DNA of 64,000 bases from an uncultured Oscillospiraceae bacterium (GTDB lineage Bacteria > Bacillota > Clostridia > Oscillospirales > Oscillospiraceae), in NCBI GenBank assembly GCA_934553255.1, contig CAKTEZ010000001.1, forward strand, positions 48,832 through 112,831, read 5' to 3'. Below the pieces are notes generated by a model. It ran no database searches. It was not told the origin of the DNA and was given only the letters and a program-made list of their open reading frames with translations. Position numbers and translations under genes: made by a program. Position 1 is the stretch's first letter. The number at the start of each line of letters is the position of its first letter. This document shows, one piece after another, positions 17,365 through 25,914 of the stretch.

Positions 17365-19311
17365 ATGGAAGAAAAGAAGGGTGCCTTTGAAGAACGGAAG
17401 AACGAGCCGGCGGCGGAAACGGTGCTGTCGGAGCGTGAGAATGCCGATGCGGCACGCGCCGCCGCGCCGCAGAGCGTGGAGAGCGCCGCCGCGCCGCAGA
17501 GCGTGGAGAGCGCCGCCGCGCCGCAGAGCGTGGAGAGCGCCGCCGCGGGAGGAAAGCGCTTGGCGAAGAGCGGCAAAAAGGGCCGGATCGTTGCCTTAGC
17601 CATACTCGGCGTGCTGGCGGCGTATCTGGGGCTGGGCGCGTGGGTGGTCGGCGCGCAGCGCTTTTACCCCAACACCAGCGTCAACGGCGTGGTCTGCGGC
17701 GGCATGACCGTGCAGGAGCTTGCGGCGCGGCTGAATGAGAACGCGGAAAAGGCGCGGAGCAGCCATGTCCGCTTTGTGCTGCCCGACGGCATGGAGATCG
17801 CGCATATCTCCTTTGCCGATGTGCCGCAGGCTGACCATACCCCATGCGCGGAGTGGGCGTTCACCTACCGCGGCTGCGGGAAGGACAACATTCTGACGGC
17901 GGGCGCGCGGTATCTGCACGCGCTGTCCGCGCCGGAGGAGATCATCACAGGCTCGGAGGAGAGGTCCACCGAGGCGCTCCTCGAGCTGGCGCGTTTTGCC
18001 TGCGGAGGCATACCCTGCGAGCCGGTGGAGTTCTCCATTGAGCTGACCGACGACGACCGCATCTGCGCGACGAAGCCGATGGACGGACGGAAGGCGACAG
18101 ACCGCGCGGAAACGCAGATCACCGACGCGCTTTTCCGCGCCTATTTCGGCGGCGGAGGGCCGACGGAGTACACGCTGGAGCCGGTGACGCAGGACAACGC
18201 GGACGGCGCGTATGAGATCGTACCCGCGCAGGCAGTCGATCTGGCGGCGGAGCGGGAAAGACTCGTCGGCGAGAAAGTCAACGCGAGCTATGACATAGAA
18301 AACGCGAAGATCGTGCCGAGCCGTGCGGGAGTCCATTTCACGCTCAAGGACTTGCAGAGCGCCTACGACGCGGCGGCGCCGTGCGAGATCTTTACGGTCA
18401 GGGCGTCGGTCGAGCGGCCGGAGGTCACGACCGAAGCGCTGGAGGAGTGCCTGTTTCGCGACGAGCTGAGCAGCTACACCACACGCGTCGGCGGCGCGCC
18501 GGGGCGGCACAAGAATGTGCAGATCACGGCCGAGCGCATCAACGGCTACATCCTCAACGCGGGCGACACGATGAAATACGGCCCGCTGGTGACGCCGTTC
18601 ACGGCGGAGAACGGATACTATCCCGCGCCCGGCTACCTCAAGGGAAAGACCGTGGACATGATCGGCGGCGGCGCGTGCCAGGCCAGCTCCACGCTGTACG
18701 CGGCGGTGCTGTATGCGAACCTTGAGATCGTGCAGCGCGTGAACCATGGGTTCGCGTCGGACTACATCGGTCTCGGTCTGGACGCGACGGTCGCCGAGGG
18801 CGGGCCGGAGTTTGAGTTCCGCAACGATACGCTCTATCCCATCAAGGTGCAGGCGGAGTTTTTCACGAAGAACAAAAAGGATTATATTAAGGTGACGCTG
18901 CTCGGCACCAAGACGGATGACCACTATGTGAAGTTGGTGACCGAGGTGCTGTCCACCACGCCGTTTGAAGAGGAATTCGTTGAGACCGACGAGCTGGCCC
19001 CGGGCGAGCAGAAGGTGGAGCAGACGGCGTACACGGGCTATTATGTCAAGACCCACCGCAATGTGTACGCGGGTGACGGGACGCTGCTCTCCTCGACCTA
19101 TGAGGCGACGAGCAATTACCGTGCGCGCAACCGCATCGTACTGGTCGGTAAGGCGGCGGAGCCGGCGGTCGGACCGGGACCGGAGACCGATGGACCGGCC
19201 GGACCGGAAGCGGAGAACGAGACGCCGCCGGAAACGCCGCCGGAGATGCCGCAGGGACCGGAGCAGGGGCAGACACCGCCCGCCGAGCCAACACCGCCCG
19301 CGGAGGCGTGA
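17365..19311 (+). CDS. VanW/YoaR-family cell-surface protein
   Basis: The 648-residue protein starts at ATG 17365, eight bases after AGGAGG. It has a cytoplasmic N-terminus with three 9-residue repeats (AAAPQSVES), one membrane span at about 72-95 (GRIVALAILGVLAAYLGLGAW), a large extracytoplasmic region with a YoaR-like putative peptidoglycan-binding domain, then a VanW domain (RINGYILNAGDTMKYGPLV to about residue 530, with the GGGACQASSTLYAAVLYA motif). It ends in a Pro/Glu-rich tail. VanW domains are linked to envelope stress and vancomycin-resistance clusters, but their activity is undefined. Monocistronic, with a terminator downstream. Confidence 0.88.
   Translation: MEEKKGAFEERKNEPAAETVLSERENADAARAAAPQSVESAAAPQSVESAAAPQSVESAAAGGKRLAKSGKKGRIVALAILGVLAAYLGLGAWVVGAQRFYPNTSVNGVVCGGMTVQELAARLNENAEKARSSHVRFVLPDGMEIAHISFADVPQADHTPCAEWAFTYRGCGKDNILTAGARYLHALSAPEEIITGSEERSTEALLELARFACGGIPCEPVEFSIELTDDDRICATKPMDGRKATDRAETQITDALFRAYFGGGGPTEYTLEPVTQDNADGAYEIVPAQAVDLAAERERLVGEKVNASYDIENAKIVPSRAGVHFTLKDLQSAYDAAAPCEIFTVRASVERPEVTTEALEECLFRDELSSYTTRVGGAPGRHKNVQITAERINGYILNAGDTMKYGPLVTPFTAENGYYPAPGYLKGKTVDMIGGGACQASSTLYAAVLYANLEIVQRVNHGFASDYIGLGLDATVAEGGPEFEFRNDTLYPIKVQAEFFTKNKKDYIKVTLLGTKTDDHYVKLVTEVLSTTPFEEEFVETDELAPGEQKVEQTAYTGYYVKTHRNVYAGDGTLLSSTYEATSNYRARNRIVLVGKAAEPAVGPGPETDGPAGPEAENETPPETPPEMPQGPEQGQTPPAEPTPPAEA
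17458..17547 (+). repeat. 27-bp tandem repeat, three full copies plus a partial one
   Basis: Three identical in-frame copies of a 27-base unit beginning GCCGCCGCGCCGCAGAGC, starting at 17458, 17485 and 17512, then 9 more bases. They encode 9-residue repeats in the cytoplasmic tail of the VanW-family protein. Identity at the DNA level points to recent slippage expansion. Confidence 0.95.
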
Positions 19312-19318
19312 GAGAAAA

Positions 19319-19361
19319 CGAAGGGGTTCCCTGCATATGTGGGGAGACCCTTCGCTCTTTT
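19319..19361 (+). terminator. Terminator after the VanW-family gene
   Basis: CGAAGGG...CCC (19319-19331) pairs with GGGGA...CCCTTCG (19341-19354) with a small bulge, then CTCTTTTT. Confidence 0.75.
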
Positions 19362-19590
19362 TCACAAATCGAGTCGGAAATTTCGGGAAGAATTGACAAT
19401 TGGTTGAATTTTGCGAAAGTATATATTCAAAAATAGTGGTAAACGGAAAAGAAAATGCATAAGTTCTTGCAAAAAATCAGCAAATCGCTTGCTTTTATGA
19501 AAGAGGGGGTGTACAATGGAAAAACAACATGAGAAAAGCAAGGAAGACATACGAATATAAAATTTTTGAGAATTGAGAGGGTTTTATATC

Positions 19591-20565
19591 ATGGCTAAGT
19601 TTAAAGTTTATTACACCATCGAGCTGAACGAGATCGCAACGCACATCTTCGAGAGCAGCGATTTTGAGGTGAAGCTGTGCAGCCACAACGACGAGGAGAC
19701 CTACATCAAGGAGCTTGCCGAGTATCAGCCCGACGCCATCATGTGCCGCACCGAACCCATCACCGCCCGGATGATGGACACCTGCAAAAACCTCAAGGTC
19801 ATCGGCAAGCAGGGCGCCGGCCTCGACAACATCGACATGGACCACGCCCACGCCAAGGACATCACCGTTGTCTACGCGCCTGCCGGCAACGCCAACGCCG
19901 TCGCCGAGCACGCCGTCATGCTGATGCTCATGTGCGCCAAGCGCTTCACCTATGTTGACCGTCAGTTCCGCGGCGGCAACTTCCTCGTCCGTATGGGCAT
20001 GGAGCATACCTATGAGCTCGGCGGCAAGACCCTCGGTATGATCGGCTGCGGCCGTATCTCCCAGCTCGCCATGCAGAAGTGCAAGTACGGCTTCGGCATG
20101 AACGTCATCGGCTACGATCCGTACCTCACGCAGGACAAGATCGGCGATCTGTGCGAGCTGAAGGCCACCGCCAAGGAAGTCTGGGAGCAGGCCGACTTCG
20201 TGTCCGTGCATCTGCCCGTCGTTCCCTCCACCGAGCACTCCATCGGCCGTGAGCAGTTCAGCTGGATGAAGCCCACCGCTTCCTTCATCAACTGCGCGCG
20301 CGGCGCCCTCATCAAGGAGAACGAGCTGGTCGAGTGCCTGAAGGACGGCACGCTGTTTCAGGCCGGTCTCGACGTGTTTGAGCATGAGCCGATCCAGGAG
20401 TCCAGCCGCGAGCTGTTCGACCTCGACAACGTTATCATGACGCCGCACATGGCCGCCACCACCGAGCAGAGCGTGCTCAACTGCTGCACCAGCGTTGCCA
20501 ACGACATCGTTGCCGTCTGCAACGGGCAGGAGCCGAAGGTCAAGGCCCAGAAGCCCAAGTTCTAA
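19591..20565 (+). CDS. D-isomer-specific 2-hydroxyacid dehydrogenase (PGDH-like)
   Basis: The 324-residue NAD-dependent dehydrogenase belongs to the D-3-phosphoglycerate/D-2-hydroxyacid family. The Rossmann motif is GMIGCGRISQLA (residues near 148-159), a variant of GxGxxG in which the last Gly is Ser. The catalytic triad is in NCARGALIKE (Arg), DVFEHEP (Glu) and TPHMAATT (His). There is no ACT domain, so it is not the regulated long SerA. ATG 19591 follows GAGAGG; an upstream TTG overlaps that site. The gene has its own terminator, and the following GntR gene may control it or GAPDH. The substrate is unknown. Confidence 0.85.
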   Translation: MAKFKVYYTIELNEIATHIFESSDFEVKLCSHNDEETYIKELAEYQPDAIMCRTEPITARMMDTCKNLKVIGKQGAGLDNIDMDHAHAKDITVVYAPAGNANAVAEHAVMLMLMCAKRFTYVDRQFRGGNFLVRMGMEHTYELGGKTLGMIGCGRISQLAMQKCKYGFGMNVIGYDPYLTQDKIGDLCELKATAKEVWEQADFVSVHLPVVPSTEHSIGREQFSWMKPTASFINCARGALIKENELVECLKDGTLFQAGLDVFEHEPIQESSRELFDLDNVIMTPHMAATTEQSVLNCCTSVANDIVAVCNGQEPKVKAQKPKF

Positions 20566-20587
20566 GATATTCTCTCTTTGTACATAA

Positions 20588-20627
20588 GGAAGCAGGTGAC
20601 CCTAAACAGGGTCGCCTGCTTCCTTTG
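20588..20627 (+). terminator. Terminator after the hydroxyacid dehydrogenase
   Basis: GGAAGCAGGTGACCCT and AGGGTCGCCTGCTTCC form a near-perfect 16-bp stem with a short loop and a CTTT tail. Confidence 0.8.
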
Positions 20628-20727
20628 GCGTTGTGCCTGCCGCGGCGTTTGTGCGATGAGACAAGAAAAAGACAGAATTTCCGCTGTTTTGACGAATTTT
20701 CGAGATTTTCGGAAGAAAGGGTGGAAA

Positions 20728-20749
20728 TGTACCAAATGTTTGTGATACA
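20728..20749. promoter_or_regulatory. Inverted repeat, candidate GntR operator
   Basis: TGTACCA (20728-20734) and TGATACA (20743-20749) are inverted half-sites with one mismatch and an 8-base spacer, overlapping the likely -10 region of the GntR-family gene 54 bases downstream. Autoregulation is inferred. Confidence 0.45.
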
Positions 20750-20802
20750 ATAAGCACAAACGGGTGAAAGCCCGCTGCACTTGTGCTTTTGAGGAGACCG
20801 AC

Positions 20803-21579
20803 ATGACGGAAAATCCGATTTTGCGAGCCTCGCTCTCGATGGCGAGCGATATTCCGCTGTACGCGCAGCTGACGGGGATCATCAAGAACGCCATTACCTC
20901 CGGCGTGCTGAACGTGGGCGACCTGCTGCCGAGCGAGGCGGAGCTTTGCGATAAATTTGAGATCAGCCGCAACACCGTGCGGCAGGCGATCGGCTCGCTG
21001 GAGGAGGCGGGCTTTGTGGTGCGTAAGCGCGGCAAGGGTACCTTTGTTGCCGACCCCAGCACGCGGCGCAAGGGTGTGCAGTATTCCTTCACGACGGAGA
21101 TCTCGTCGATGGGCAAGCTTCCCTCGTCCACGCTCGTGAGTTTCGATGTGATCGATCCCCCGCCGAAGATCAAGCGCCTGATGGCGCTGGAGGATGGCGT
21201 GAAGGTCTACTGCTTCACGCGCGTGCGTAATGTGGACAACGAGCCGCTGATCCTGGAGACCTCGTACTATCCGCAGCACATTTATCCCAACCTGACGCGT
21301 GAGATGCTGGAGACGCATAGCTTCTACAGCCTGCTCTATCATGTCGGCGTTATTCCGTTTGCCGCGGAGGACACCTACGAGGCCGTGACGCTGGGCGCCT
21401 ACGAAGCGAAGCTGCTCGGCTGCGCGCCGGGCGCGGCGGCGTTCCACCATCAACGCCGCACGACGATGGAGAACGGTCTGGTGTACGAATGCACATCGAG
21501 CTATATGCGCGGCGACCGCGTGCAGTTGGATGTGTGCTTCCAGAAGAGCGGGACAAGCTTCGCCCGACTGGTGGACTGA
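20803..21579 (+). CDS. GntR-family regulator with UTRA domain (HutC type)
   Basis: The 258-residue regulator has an N-terminal winged helix (about 14-80) with IPLYAQLTGIIKNAI and the recognition region DKFEISRNTVRQAIGSLEE, followed by KRGKGTFVADP. A C-terminal UTRA effector-binding domain spans about 95-250. Such regulators bind sugars, sugar phosphates, amino acid derivatives or cyclic nucleotides and usually control neighbouring genes. ATG 20803 follows GAGGAG at seven bases; an upstream in-frame ATG at 20764 lacks a good site. Neighbours are a 2-hydroxyacid dehydrogenase upstream and GAPDH downstream. Confidence 0.9.
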   Translation: MTENPILRASLSMASDIPLYAQLTGIIKNAITSGVLNVGDLLPSEAELCDKFEISRNTVRQAIGSLEEAGFVVRKRGKGTFVADPSTRRKGVQYSFTTEISSMGKLPSSTLVSFDVIDPPPKIKRLMALEDGVKVYCFTRVRNVDNEPLILETSYYPQHIYPNLTREMLETHSFYSLLYHVGVIPFAAEDTYEAVTLGAYEAKLLGCAPGAAAFHHQRRTTMENGLVYECTSSYMRGDRVQLDVCFQKSGTSFARLVD

Positions 21580-21593
21580 AAACCGAAAAAGCG

Positions 21594-21624
21594 AAAGCGC
21601 CGATGCGTCGGCGCTTTCTTTTTT
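21594..21624 (+). terminator. Terminator after the GntR regulator
   Basis: AAAGCGCCGA and TCGGCGCTTT form a perfect 10-bp stem with a TGCG loop, then CTTTTTTT. Confidence 0.9.
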
Positions 21625-21842
21625 GCGGCCTCGGCGGTATTGAATGTATGGAACATTTCAAATTCTTTGTACGATTGGTTCGTGAAAAAGCTGTGAAAAT
21701 GGGAGAAAATGCAACTATTTTTCGTCATGCGTTTTGTGCAGAAGGGGGTACACAAAGCGCGGACGCTGTGTTACGATAGGCTTACCGAACAAGGCGGCGC
21801 GCCGCCAAAAACCCGCAACGGGATATAGGAGGAAACTCAGCT

Positions 21843-22913
21843 ATGGCGATCAAAGTCGGCATCAACGGCTTCGGCCGAATCGGACGCGTCGTCCTGCGTA
21901 TCATGATGGAGCAGCCCGAGAAGTTTGACATCTGTGGCATCAATCTCCGCAAGGCGGATGTGGATTACATGGTCTATATGATCAAATACGATTCCGTATT
22001 CCGCCAGTTCGCCGGAACGGTCGAGCGCGAGGATCAGAACCTCATCGTCAACGGCCACAGAATCCGCGTGTTCAGCGAGGCGGACGCCGCCATGATCCCG
22101 TGGGAAAGCTGCGGCGCGGAGTACATTATCGAGTCCACCGGCGCTTATAACAACACCGAAAAGGCGTCCCGCCATTTCAAGGGCGGCGCGAAGAAGGTCA
22201 TCATCACCGCGCCCGCCAAGGACGAGGCCACCCCGACCTTTGTTATGGGCGTGAACAATATGCTCTACCGCAGCGATATGCGCGTGGTCTCCAACGCGAG
22301 CTGCACCACCAACTGCCTTGCTCCGCTTGCCAAGGTCGTGCAGGAGGAGTTCGGCATCGAGCAGAGCCTGATGTCCACCATCCACGCCGCTACCAGCAAG
22401 CAGAAGCCTGTCGACTCCCGCGGCGGCAGCGACTGGCGCACCGGCCGCAGCGTGTTCAACAACATCATTCCCTCCTCCACCGGCGCGGCGAAGGCTGTCG
22501 GCCGCGTCATTCCGGAGCTTAAGGGCAAGATGACCGGCATGAGCTTCCGCGTGCCGACCTCCGATGTGTCCGTGGTTGACCTGACCGCGCACCTCAAGAC
22601 CAGCACCACCTATGCCGACATCTGCTATGCCATCCGTCATGCGAGCGAGACGAACATGAAGGGCATCATCGGCTACACCGCCGATCAGGTGGTCTCCGCC
22701 GACCTGGTCGGCAATCCCTGCCCCTGCATCTTCGACGAGACCGCGGGCATCATGCTCGACGATGATTTCGTGAAGCTGATCGCGTGGTACGACAACGAAT
22801 ACGGCTATTCCAACATGGTCGTGCGCCTGCTCGAACACATGGTCGCGGTGGACCGCGGCGAGATCATTCCCGAAAAGCGCGAGATCCCGCAGGACGCGCC
22901 GAACGGCAAGTAA
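21843..22913 (+). CDS. gap: Glyceraldehyde-3-phosphate dehydrogenase, phosphorylating type
   Basis: The 356-residue enzyme has the NAD(P)-binding start ([12 protein letters not shown]), the catalytic Cys in NASCTTNC and the active-site His in [11 protein letters not shown], so both core residues are present. At the end of the second beta strand, where NAD-specific enzymes usually have Asp, the sequence reads GINLRKAD, which suggests altered cofactor preference as in GapB-type enzymes. The segment after the His ([15 protein letters not shown]) is also somewhat unusual. ATG 21843 follows AGGAGG. The gene is not beside pgk or tpi; it stands alone with its own terminator. Erythrose-4-phosphate dehydrogenase is less likely but not excluded. 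Confidence 0.9.
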   Translation: MAIKVGINGFGRIGRVVLRIMMEQPEKFDICGINLRKADVDYMVYMIKYDSVFRQFAGTVEREDQNLIVNGHRIRVFSEADAAMIPWESCGAEYIIESTGAYNNTEKASRHFKGGAKKVIITAPAKDEATPTFVMGVNNMLYRSDMRVVSNASCTTNCLAPLAKVVQEEFGIEQSLMSTIHAATSKQKPVDSRGGSDWRTGRSVFNNIIPSSTGAAKAVGRVIPELKGKMTGMSFRVPTSDVSVVDLTAHLKTSTTYADICYAIRHASETNMKGIIGYTADQVVSADLVGNPCPCIFDETAGIMLDDDFVKLIAWYDNEYGYSNMVVRLLEHMVAVDRGEIIPEKREIPQDAPNGK

Positions 22914-22939
22914 ACTCCCCGCCGGACGAAAAGAATGAG

Positions 22940-22979
22940 AAGAATGCACCGTATGGCAAAGGCCATGCGGTGCATTCTT
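22940..22979. terminator. Terminator between gap (+) and pssA (-)
   Basis: AAGAATGCACCGTATGGC (22940-22957) pairs almost perfectly with GCCATGCGGTGCATTCTT (22962-22979). The U-rich tract lies on the minus-strand side. Confidence 0.75.
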
Positions 22980-23002
22980 GATACCTGGTTATGCTTGGAC
23001 GG

Positions 23003-23629
23003 TCAGAGGGGCATGACGCCGTAGAACAGGGAAAGGAGCTCAGCCGCACCGAGGAGGATCATGCAGAAAATTCCCTTCAGACCGGGCTTTGGAATACGCA
23101 GCGGCGTGATGAACAGAAGACCGAGCAGCGTAAGCCCCGCCGCGTAGAGCGCGGAAACGCTCAGACCGAAGCGCAGGGGCAGCATCCAGAAAAGCGGCGC
23201 GACAAAGGCGGCAGAGGTGACGGGGACGCCGAGGTAGTAACGCCGATGCTCGCTCGTGGCGCTCTGGCGCTCCTCCTCCGTGACATTGAAGTAGGCGAGA
23301 CGGATAAGTGCGGCGAGAATGTAGAAGAGGACGCTTCCGCGCAGCCACCATTCGCCGCCGCCGAGCGAGGCGCCGACCACGCCGGGGAGAACGCCGAAGC
23401 AGACCACATCGTTGAGGGAGTCGATCTGAATGCCGAAGCGCTTTTCCTGCTCGGTGCGGTCCTTCTTTGCGCGGGCGATGCGCCCGTCAAAGGCGTCGAG
23501 AAGACCGGAGACCATTAGGCACAGAAGCGCGGAAAAGGGGCTGGCGTTCATGGCGGAAAGAATGCCGCTGACGCCGAAAGCCAGCGAGAGATAGGTCGCA
23601 AGGACGGTATAGTCGTAAACTCCGATCAT
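23003..23629 (-). CDS. pssA: CDP-diacylglycerol-serine O-phosphatidyltransferase-like protein
   Basis: CDP-alcohol phosphatidyltransferase of about 208 residues with 6-8 membrane segments. The signature is present as DAFDGRIAR, then 12 residues, then G-IQI-D-SLN-D, so all metal-binding aspartates are kept; the gap between AR and G is longer than the usual 8, as in PssA-type enzymes. DVVCFGVLPGVV downstream is also typical of PssA. Likely role: making phosphatidylserine from CDP-diacylglycerol. ATG 23629 follows AAGGAA. No decarboxylase gene is nearby, so fate of the lipid is not shown here. Confidence 0.85.
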   Translation of the reverse strand: MIGVYDYTVLATYLSLAFGVSGILSAMNASPFSALLCLMVSGLLDAFDGRIARAKKDRTEQEKRFGIQIDSLNDVVCFGVLPGVVGASLGGGEWWLRGSVLFYILAALIRLAYFNVTEEERQSATSEHRRYYLGVPVTSAAFVAPLFWMLPLRFGLSVSALYAAGLTLLGLLFITPLRIPKPGLKGIFCMILLGAAELLSLFYGVMPL

Positions 23630-23732
23630 GGGCGTTCCTTCATTTCCAAACAAGATGAAAACATTATAGCAGACGGGGGCGGGCATTGCAAGAAAAGTTC
23701 GTTAAGCGCGCGCTAAGGCACGGACGGCGGGA

Positions 23733-24932
23733 TCATGCGCCGCGAAGCCGGTCAAGGACGCGGCGGAAGCGCGCGGCATCGTAGACGACGGGAACGGGGT
23801 AGACGGGGTTCGCCTCCGCCTCTGCCCATGCGGCCATGCGGGGGAGGTCCTCCTCGCGGATAAAATCGAGGTGAGAGGGGATGCCCATGCGCTCGTTCAT
23901 GCCGCGGATCGCGGCAAGAAAACCCTCCGCGCGCTCGCGCTCGGCGCCGGTCAGACCGATGAGGGCGGCAAGGCGGGCGAGCTGCGGGAAAACGGCGGCG
24001 CCGTAGTCCTCCAGTACGACCGGCAGCGTCACGGCGCAGGCAAGACCGTGGGGAACGCCGTAGAGTCCGCCGAGGGTGTGGGCAAGGGCGTGGACATTGC
24101 CGACGCCCGCGCGGGTAAAGGCGCGGCCCGCGTCGAAGGACGCGCGCAGTAGCCTTTCGCGGGCGGTGAGGGACGAGCCGTCGTGGAAGGCGACCTCGAG
24201 ATAGCGGAAAATATCGCGCACGGCGGATTCGGCGAGGGCGCGGGTCTCCGCCGTGCCGTAGCTCCAGCTGAGGTAGGCCTCGACCGCGTGGGTCAGCGCG
24301 TCCATACCCGTCTGCGCGGTGATGGCGGGCGGAAGCGAAACGGTGAGCGTGGGGTCGAGGACGGCGTAGCGCGGGACAAGGCAGAGGTCGCTGACGGCGT
24401 ATTTGTGATGCTCCGCGCCCGTGACGACGGCGGCGATGGTGGCCTCCGAGCCGGTGCCGGCGGTGGTGGGGACGGCGATGAAGAGCGGGAGCGGGCGGCG
24501 AACCTTCAAAAGACCGCCGAGCTGCGCGACGCTTTTCTCCGGACGGACGACGCGGGCGGCAGCGATCTTGGCCGCGTCGATGGGCGAGCCGCCGCCGAGG
24601 ACGAGAAAGCTGTCGCAGCCGTCGGCGCGGTACTGCGCGGCGATCTCTTCAACGGTGGCAATGTCAGGGTCCGGCTTTACTCCGGAGAAAACGGAAAGAC
24701 GGATGCCCCGCGCCTCCAGCGAGCGGCACAGGGTAAGAAAATGCTCCTCCGCGCATTGGCGGCGGCTGGCGACGACGAGGGGGCGCGACGCGCCTTCGCG
24801 GGCAAACAGATCGGGGACCCGCGCGAGGCTGCCCGTGCCGGAAAGCACGGTTGGCGCGCGCCATGGAAGCAGCCGCGCGCCGAGGGCGAAGCAGCATTGA
24901 AACACACGGCAGGGCAGGACTTGGAACGGCAT
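23733..24932 (-). CDS. Iron-containing alcohol dehydrogenase
   Basis: Group III Fe-dependent dehydrogenase of 399 residues. The NAD-binding region has GGGSPIDAAK (near 138), and the iron ligands are expected in GMDALTHAVEAY (His) and in VHALAHTLGGLYGVPHG (two His). The protein fits aldehyde/alcohol interconversion in fermentation (butanol, propanediol, lactaldehyde or similar); substrate cannot be deduced. The first 20 residues are Cys-rich and atypical, so the true start might be internal. The gene appears monocistronic. Confidence 0.88.
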   Translation of the reverse strand: MPFQVLPCRVFQCCFALGARLLPWRAPTVLSGTGSLARVPDLFAREGASRPLVVASRRQCAEEHFLTLCRSLEARGIRLSVFSGVKPDPDIATVEEIAAQYRADGCDSFLVLGGGSPIDAAKIAAARVVRPEKSVAQLGGLLKVRRPLPLFIAVPTTAGTGSEATIAAVVTGAEHHKYAVSDLCLVPRYAVLDPTLTVSLPPAITAQTGMDALTHAVEAYLSWSYGTAETRALAESAVRDIFRYLEVAFHDGSSLTARERLLRASFDAGRAFTRAGVGNVHALAHTLGGLYGVPHGLACAVTLPVVLEDYGAAVFPQLARLAALIGLTGAERERAEGFLAAIRGMNERMGIPSHLDFIREEDLPRMAAWAEAEANPVYPVPVVYDAARFRRVLDRLRGA

Positions 24933-24971
24933 GGACGGACCTCTCTTTCGTCAGGATGCTTTTATCATAAA

Positions 24972-24997
24972 GGGGGTCGACCGGTCGGTCAACCCCC
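24972..24997 (-). terminator. Terminator of hpf
   Basis: On the minus strand GGGGGTTGACC pairs with GGTCGACCCCC (one G-U), a 4-base GACC loop, followed by TTTATGATAAAA. Confidence 0.75.
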
Positions 24998-25019
24998 TGT
25001 GGTTTAAGAATTTCTGAAA

Positions 25020-25568
25020 TCAGTCGGCTTCGCCGGTCTCGATGATGCCGTAGCCGCCGCTGTTGCGCGTGTAGACCACGCAAATGGCGTTGTCATCGTC
25101 CGTGTTGCGGAAGACGAAGAAGCTATGGCCCAGAAGGTTCATCTGCAAAATGGCCTCCTCCGGACTCATGGGCTTGACGGCAAAGCGCTTGGTACGCACG
25201 ATGTCAAATTCGCGCTCCTCGTGGATGTCGAACTCCTCGGGGACCTCGGGTACGATGGCATCGCTGCGAAGACCCTTGGCAAGGCGAGTCTTGTTCTTGC
25301 GGATCTTGCGGTCGATCTGGCTGACCGCCTCGTCGATCGCGCCGCGCATATCGCCGTCTGCGTCCTCACAGACCGCACGGAACAATGTGCCGTTGGCACC
25401 GCGGAGCATGACTTCCACCACACAGCGGTTCTTCTTCTCCACGGCGAAGGTCACAGATGCTTCGGGTTCCTCCCTGAAATACTTCTCCAGCTTGCCGATC
25501 TTCTTCTCGGCGTAGGCCTTGACGGAGTCGTTCAGCGAGATCTTCTTGCAGGTAAATGTGAACTTCAT
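25020..25568 (-). CDS. hpf: Long-form ribosome hibernation promoting factor
   Basis: The 182-residue HPF has the N-terminal ribosome-binding domain (about 1-100: KFTFTCKKISLNDSVKAYAEKK) and the C-terminal dimerisation domain (about 125-180, VRTKRFAVKPMSPEEAILQMNLLGHSFFVF within it). Long HPF alone drives 100S dimer formation in stationary phase. ATG 25568 follows GGAG. A good sigma-A promoter lies about 80 bases upstream. Confidence 0.96.
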   Translation of the reverse strand: MKFTFTCKKISLNDSVKAYAEKKIGKLEKYFREEPEASVTFAVEKKNRCVVEVMLRGANGTLFRAVCEDADGDMRGAIDEAVSQIDRKIRKNKTRLAKGLRSDAIVPEVPEEFDIHEEREFDIVRTKRFAVKPMSPEEAILQMNLLGHSFFVFRNTDDDNAICVVYTRNSGGYGIIETGEAD

Positions 25569-25647
25569 AACGGTTCGCTCCTTTCAATTTCTGCGAGTAG
25601 GGAAAGCAAAAAGGAAGTCTCAGCCGACTCCCTCTTCACTTTTATAA

Positions 25648-25676
25648 AGTATAGCACGGAACGGGAAAATAGCCAA
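25648..25676 (-). promoter_or_regulatory. Sigma-A-type promoter of hpf
   Basis: On the minus strand TTGGCT and TATACT are separated by 17 bases; the transcript would start about 70 bases before the hpf ATG. Confidence 0.75.
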
Positions 25677-25721
25677 TAGGTTAATTTGTGAATTTTCTGA
25701 TTTGTTGATTTTGACGAAAAT

Positions 25722-25760
25722 GAACGCCGCGACACGCTTCGACAGCGTGCGGCGGCGTTC
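25722..25760. repeat. Long GC-rich hairpin between hpf and the candidate RNA
   Basis: GAACGCCGC and a CACGC arm pair with GCGTG and GCGGCGTTC around a short loop. On the minus strand it is followed by ATTTTCG, a weak terminator-like tail. Possible insulator upstream of the hpf promoter. Confidence 0.55.
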
Positions 25761-25774
25761 GACAAAAGCTCCTA

Positions 25775-25869
25775 TTGCAAGCGGTGGACAAGGGTGGTAG
25801 TATACTCCATGGAAGCTTTCCAATATCCCACCCGCTTGGGCCGCTGTCTGATGACGGCGGCTCCTTTTT
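25775..25869 (+). ncRNA. Candidate structured small RNA with intrinsic terminator
   Basis: No coding frame is supported here. CAAGC (25778-25782) and GGGTGG (25792-25797) can pair with CCACCC (25828-25833) and GCTTG (25834-25838), which lie side by side on the 3' arm. A hairpin TGGAA-GCT-TTCCA (25810-25822) sits inside. A perfect 9-bp stem GCCGCTGTC / GACGGCGGC with TGAT loop (25840-25861) and TCCTTTTT then makes a convincing + strand terminator. No promoter is certain; TATACT at 25801 could instead be a -10 box giving a shorter RNA of about 55 bases. It does not match a riboswitch or 6S/SRP/tmRNA core known to me. Confidence 0.45.
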
Positions 25870-25877
25870 ATGCCGGT

Positions 25878-25908
25878 GCGGAAAAAAGCGGCGCTGTGCG
25901 CCGCTTTT
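25878..25908 (-). terminator. Terminator of the divIC operon
   Basis: Perfect 11-bp stem AAAAGCGGCGC / GCGCCGCTTTT with a 3-base loop, followed on the minus strand by a run of six T; it begins seven bases after the divIC stop. Confidence 0.9.
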
Positions 25909-25914
25909 GCAGGA

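Noticed and set aside
21730..21760. Rex-like repressor site upstream of gap
   Set aside because: TTGTG and CACAA half-sites are 12 bases apart; Rex sites have an 8-base spacing.
25569..25760. raiA-type leader RNA upstream of hpf
   Set aside because: The inferred hpf transcript has only about 70 untranslated bases, and the structured candidate lies upstream of that start and reads on the other strand.
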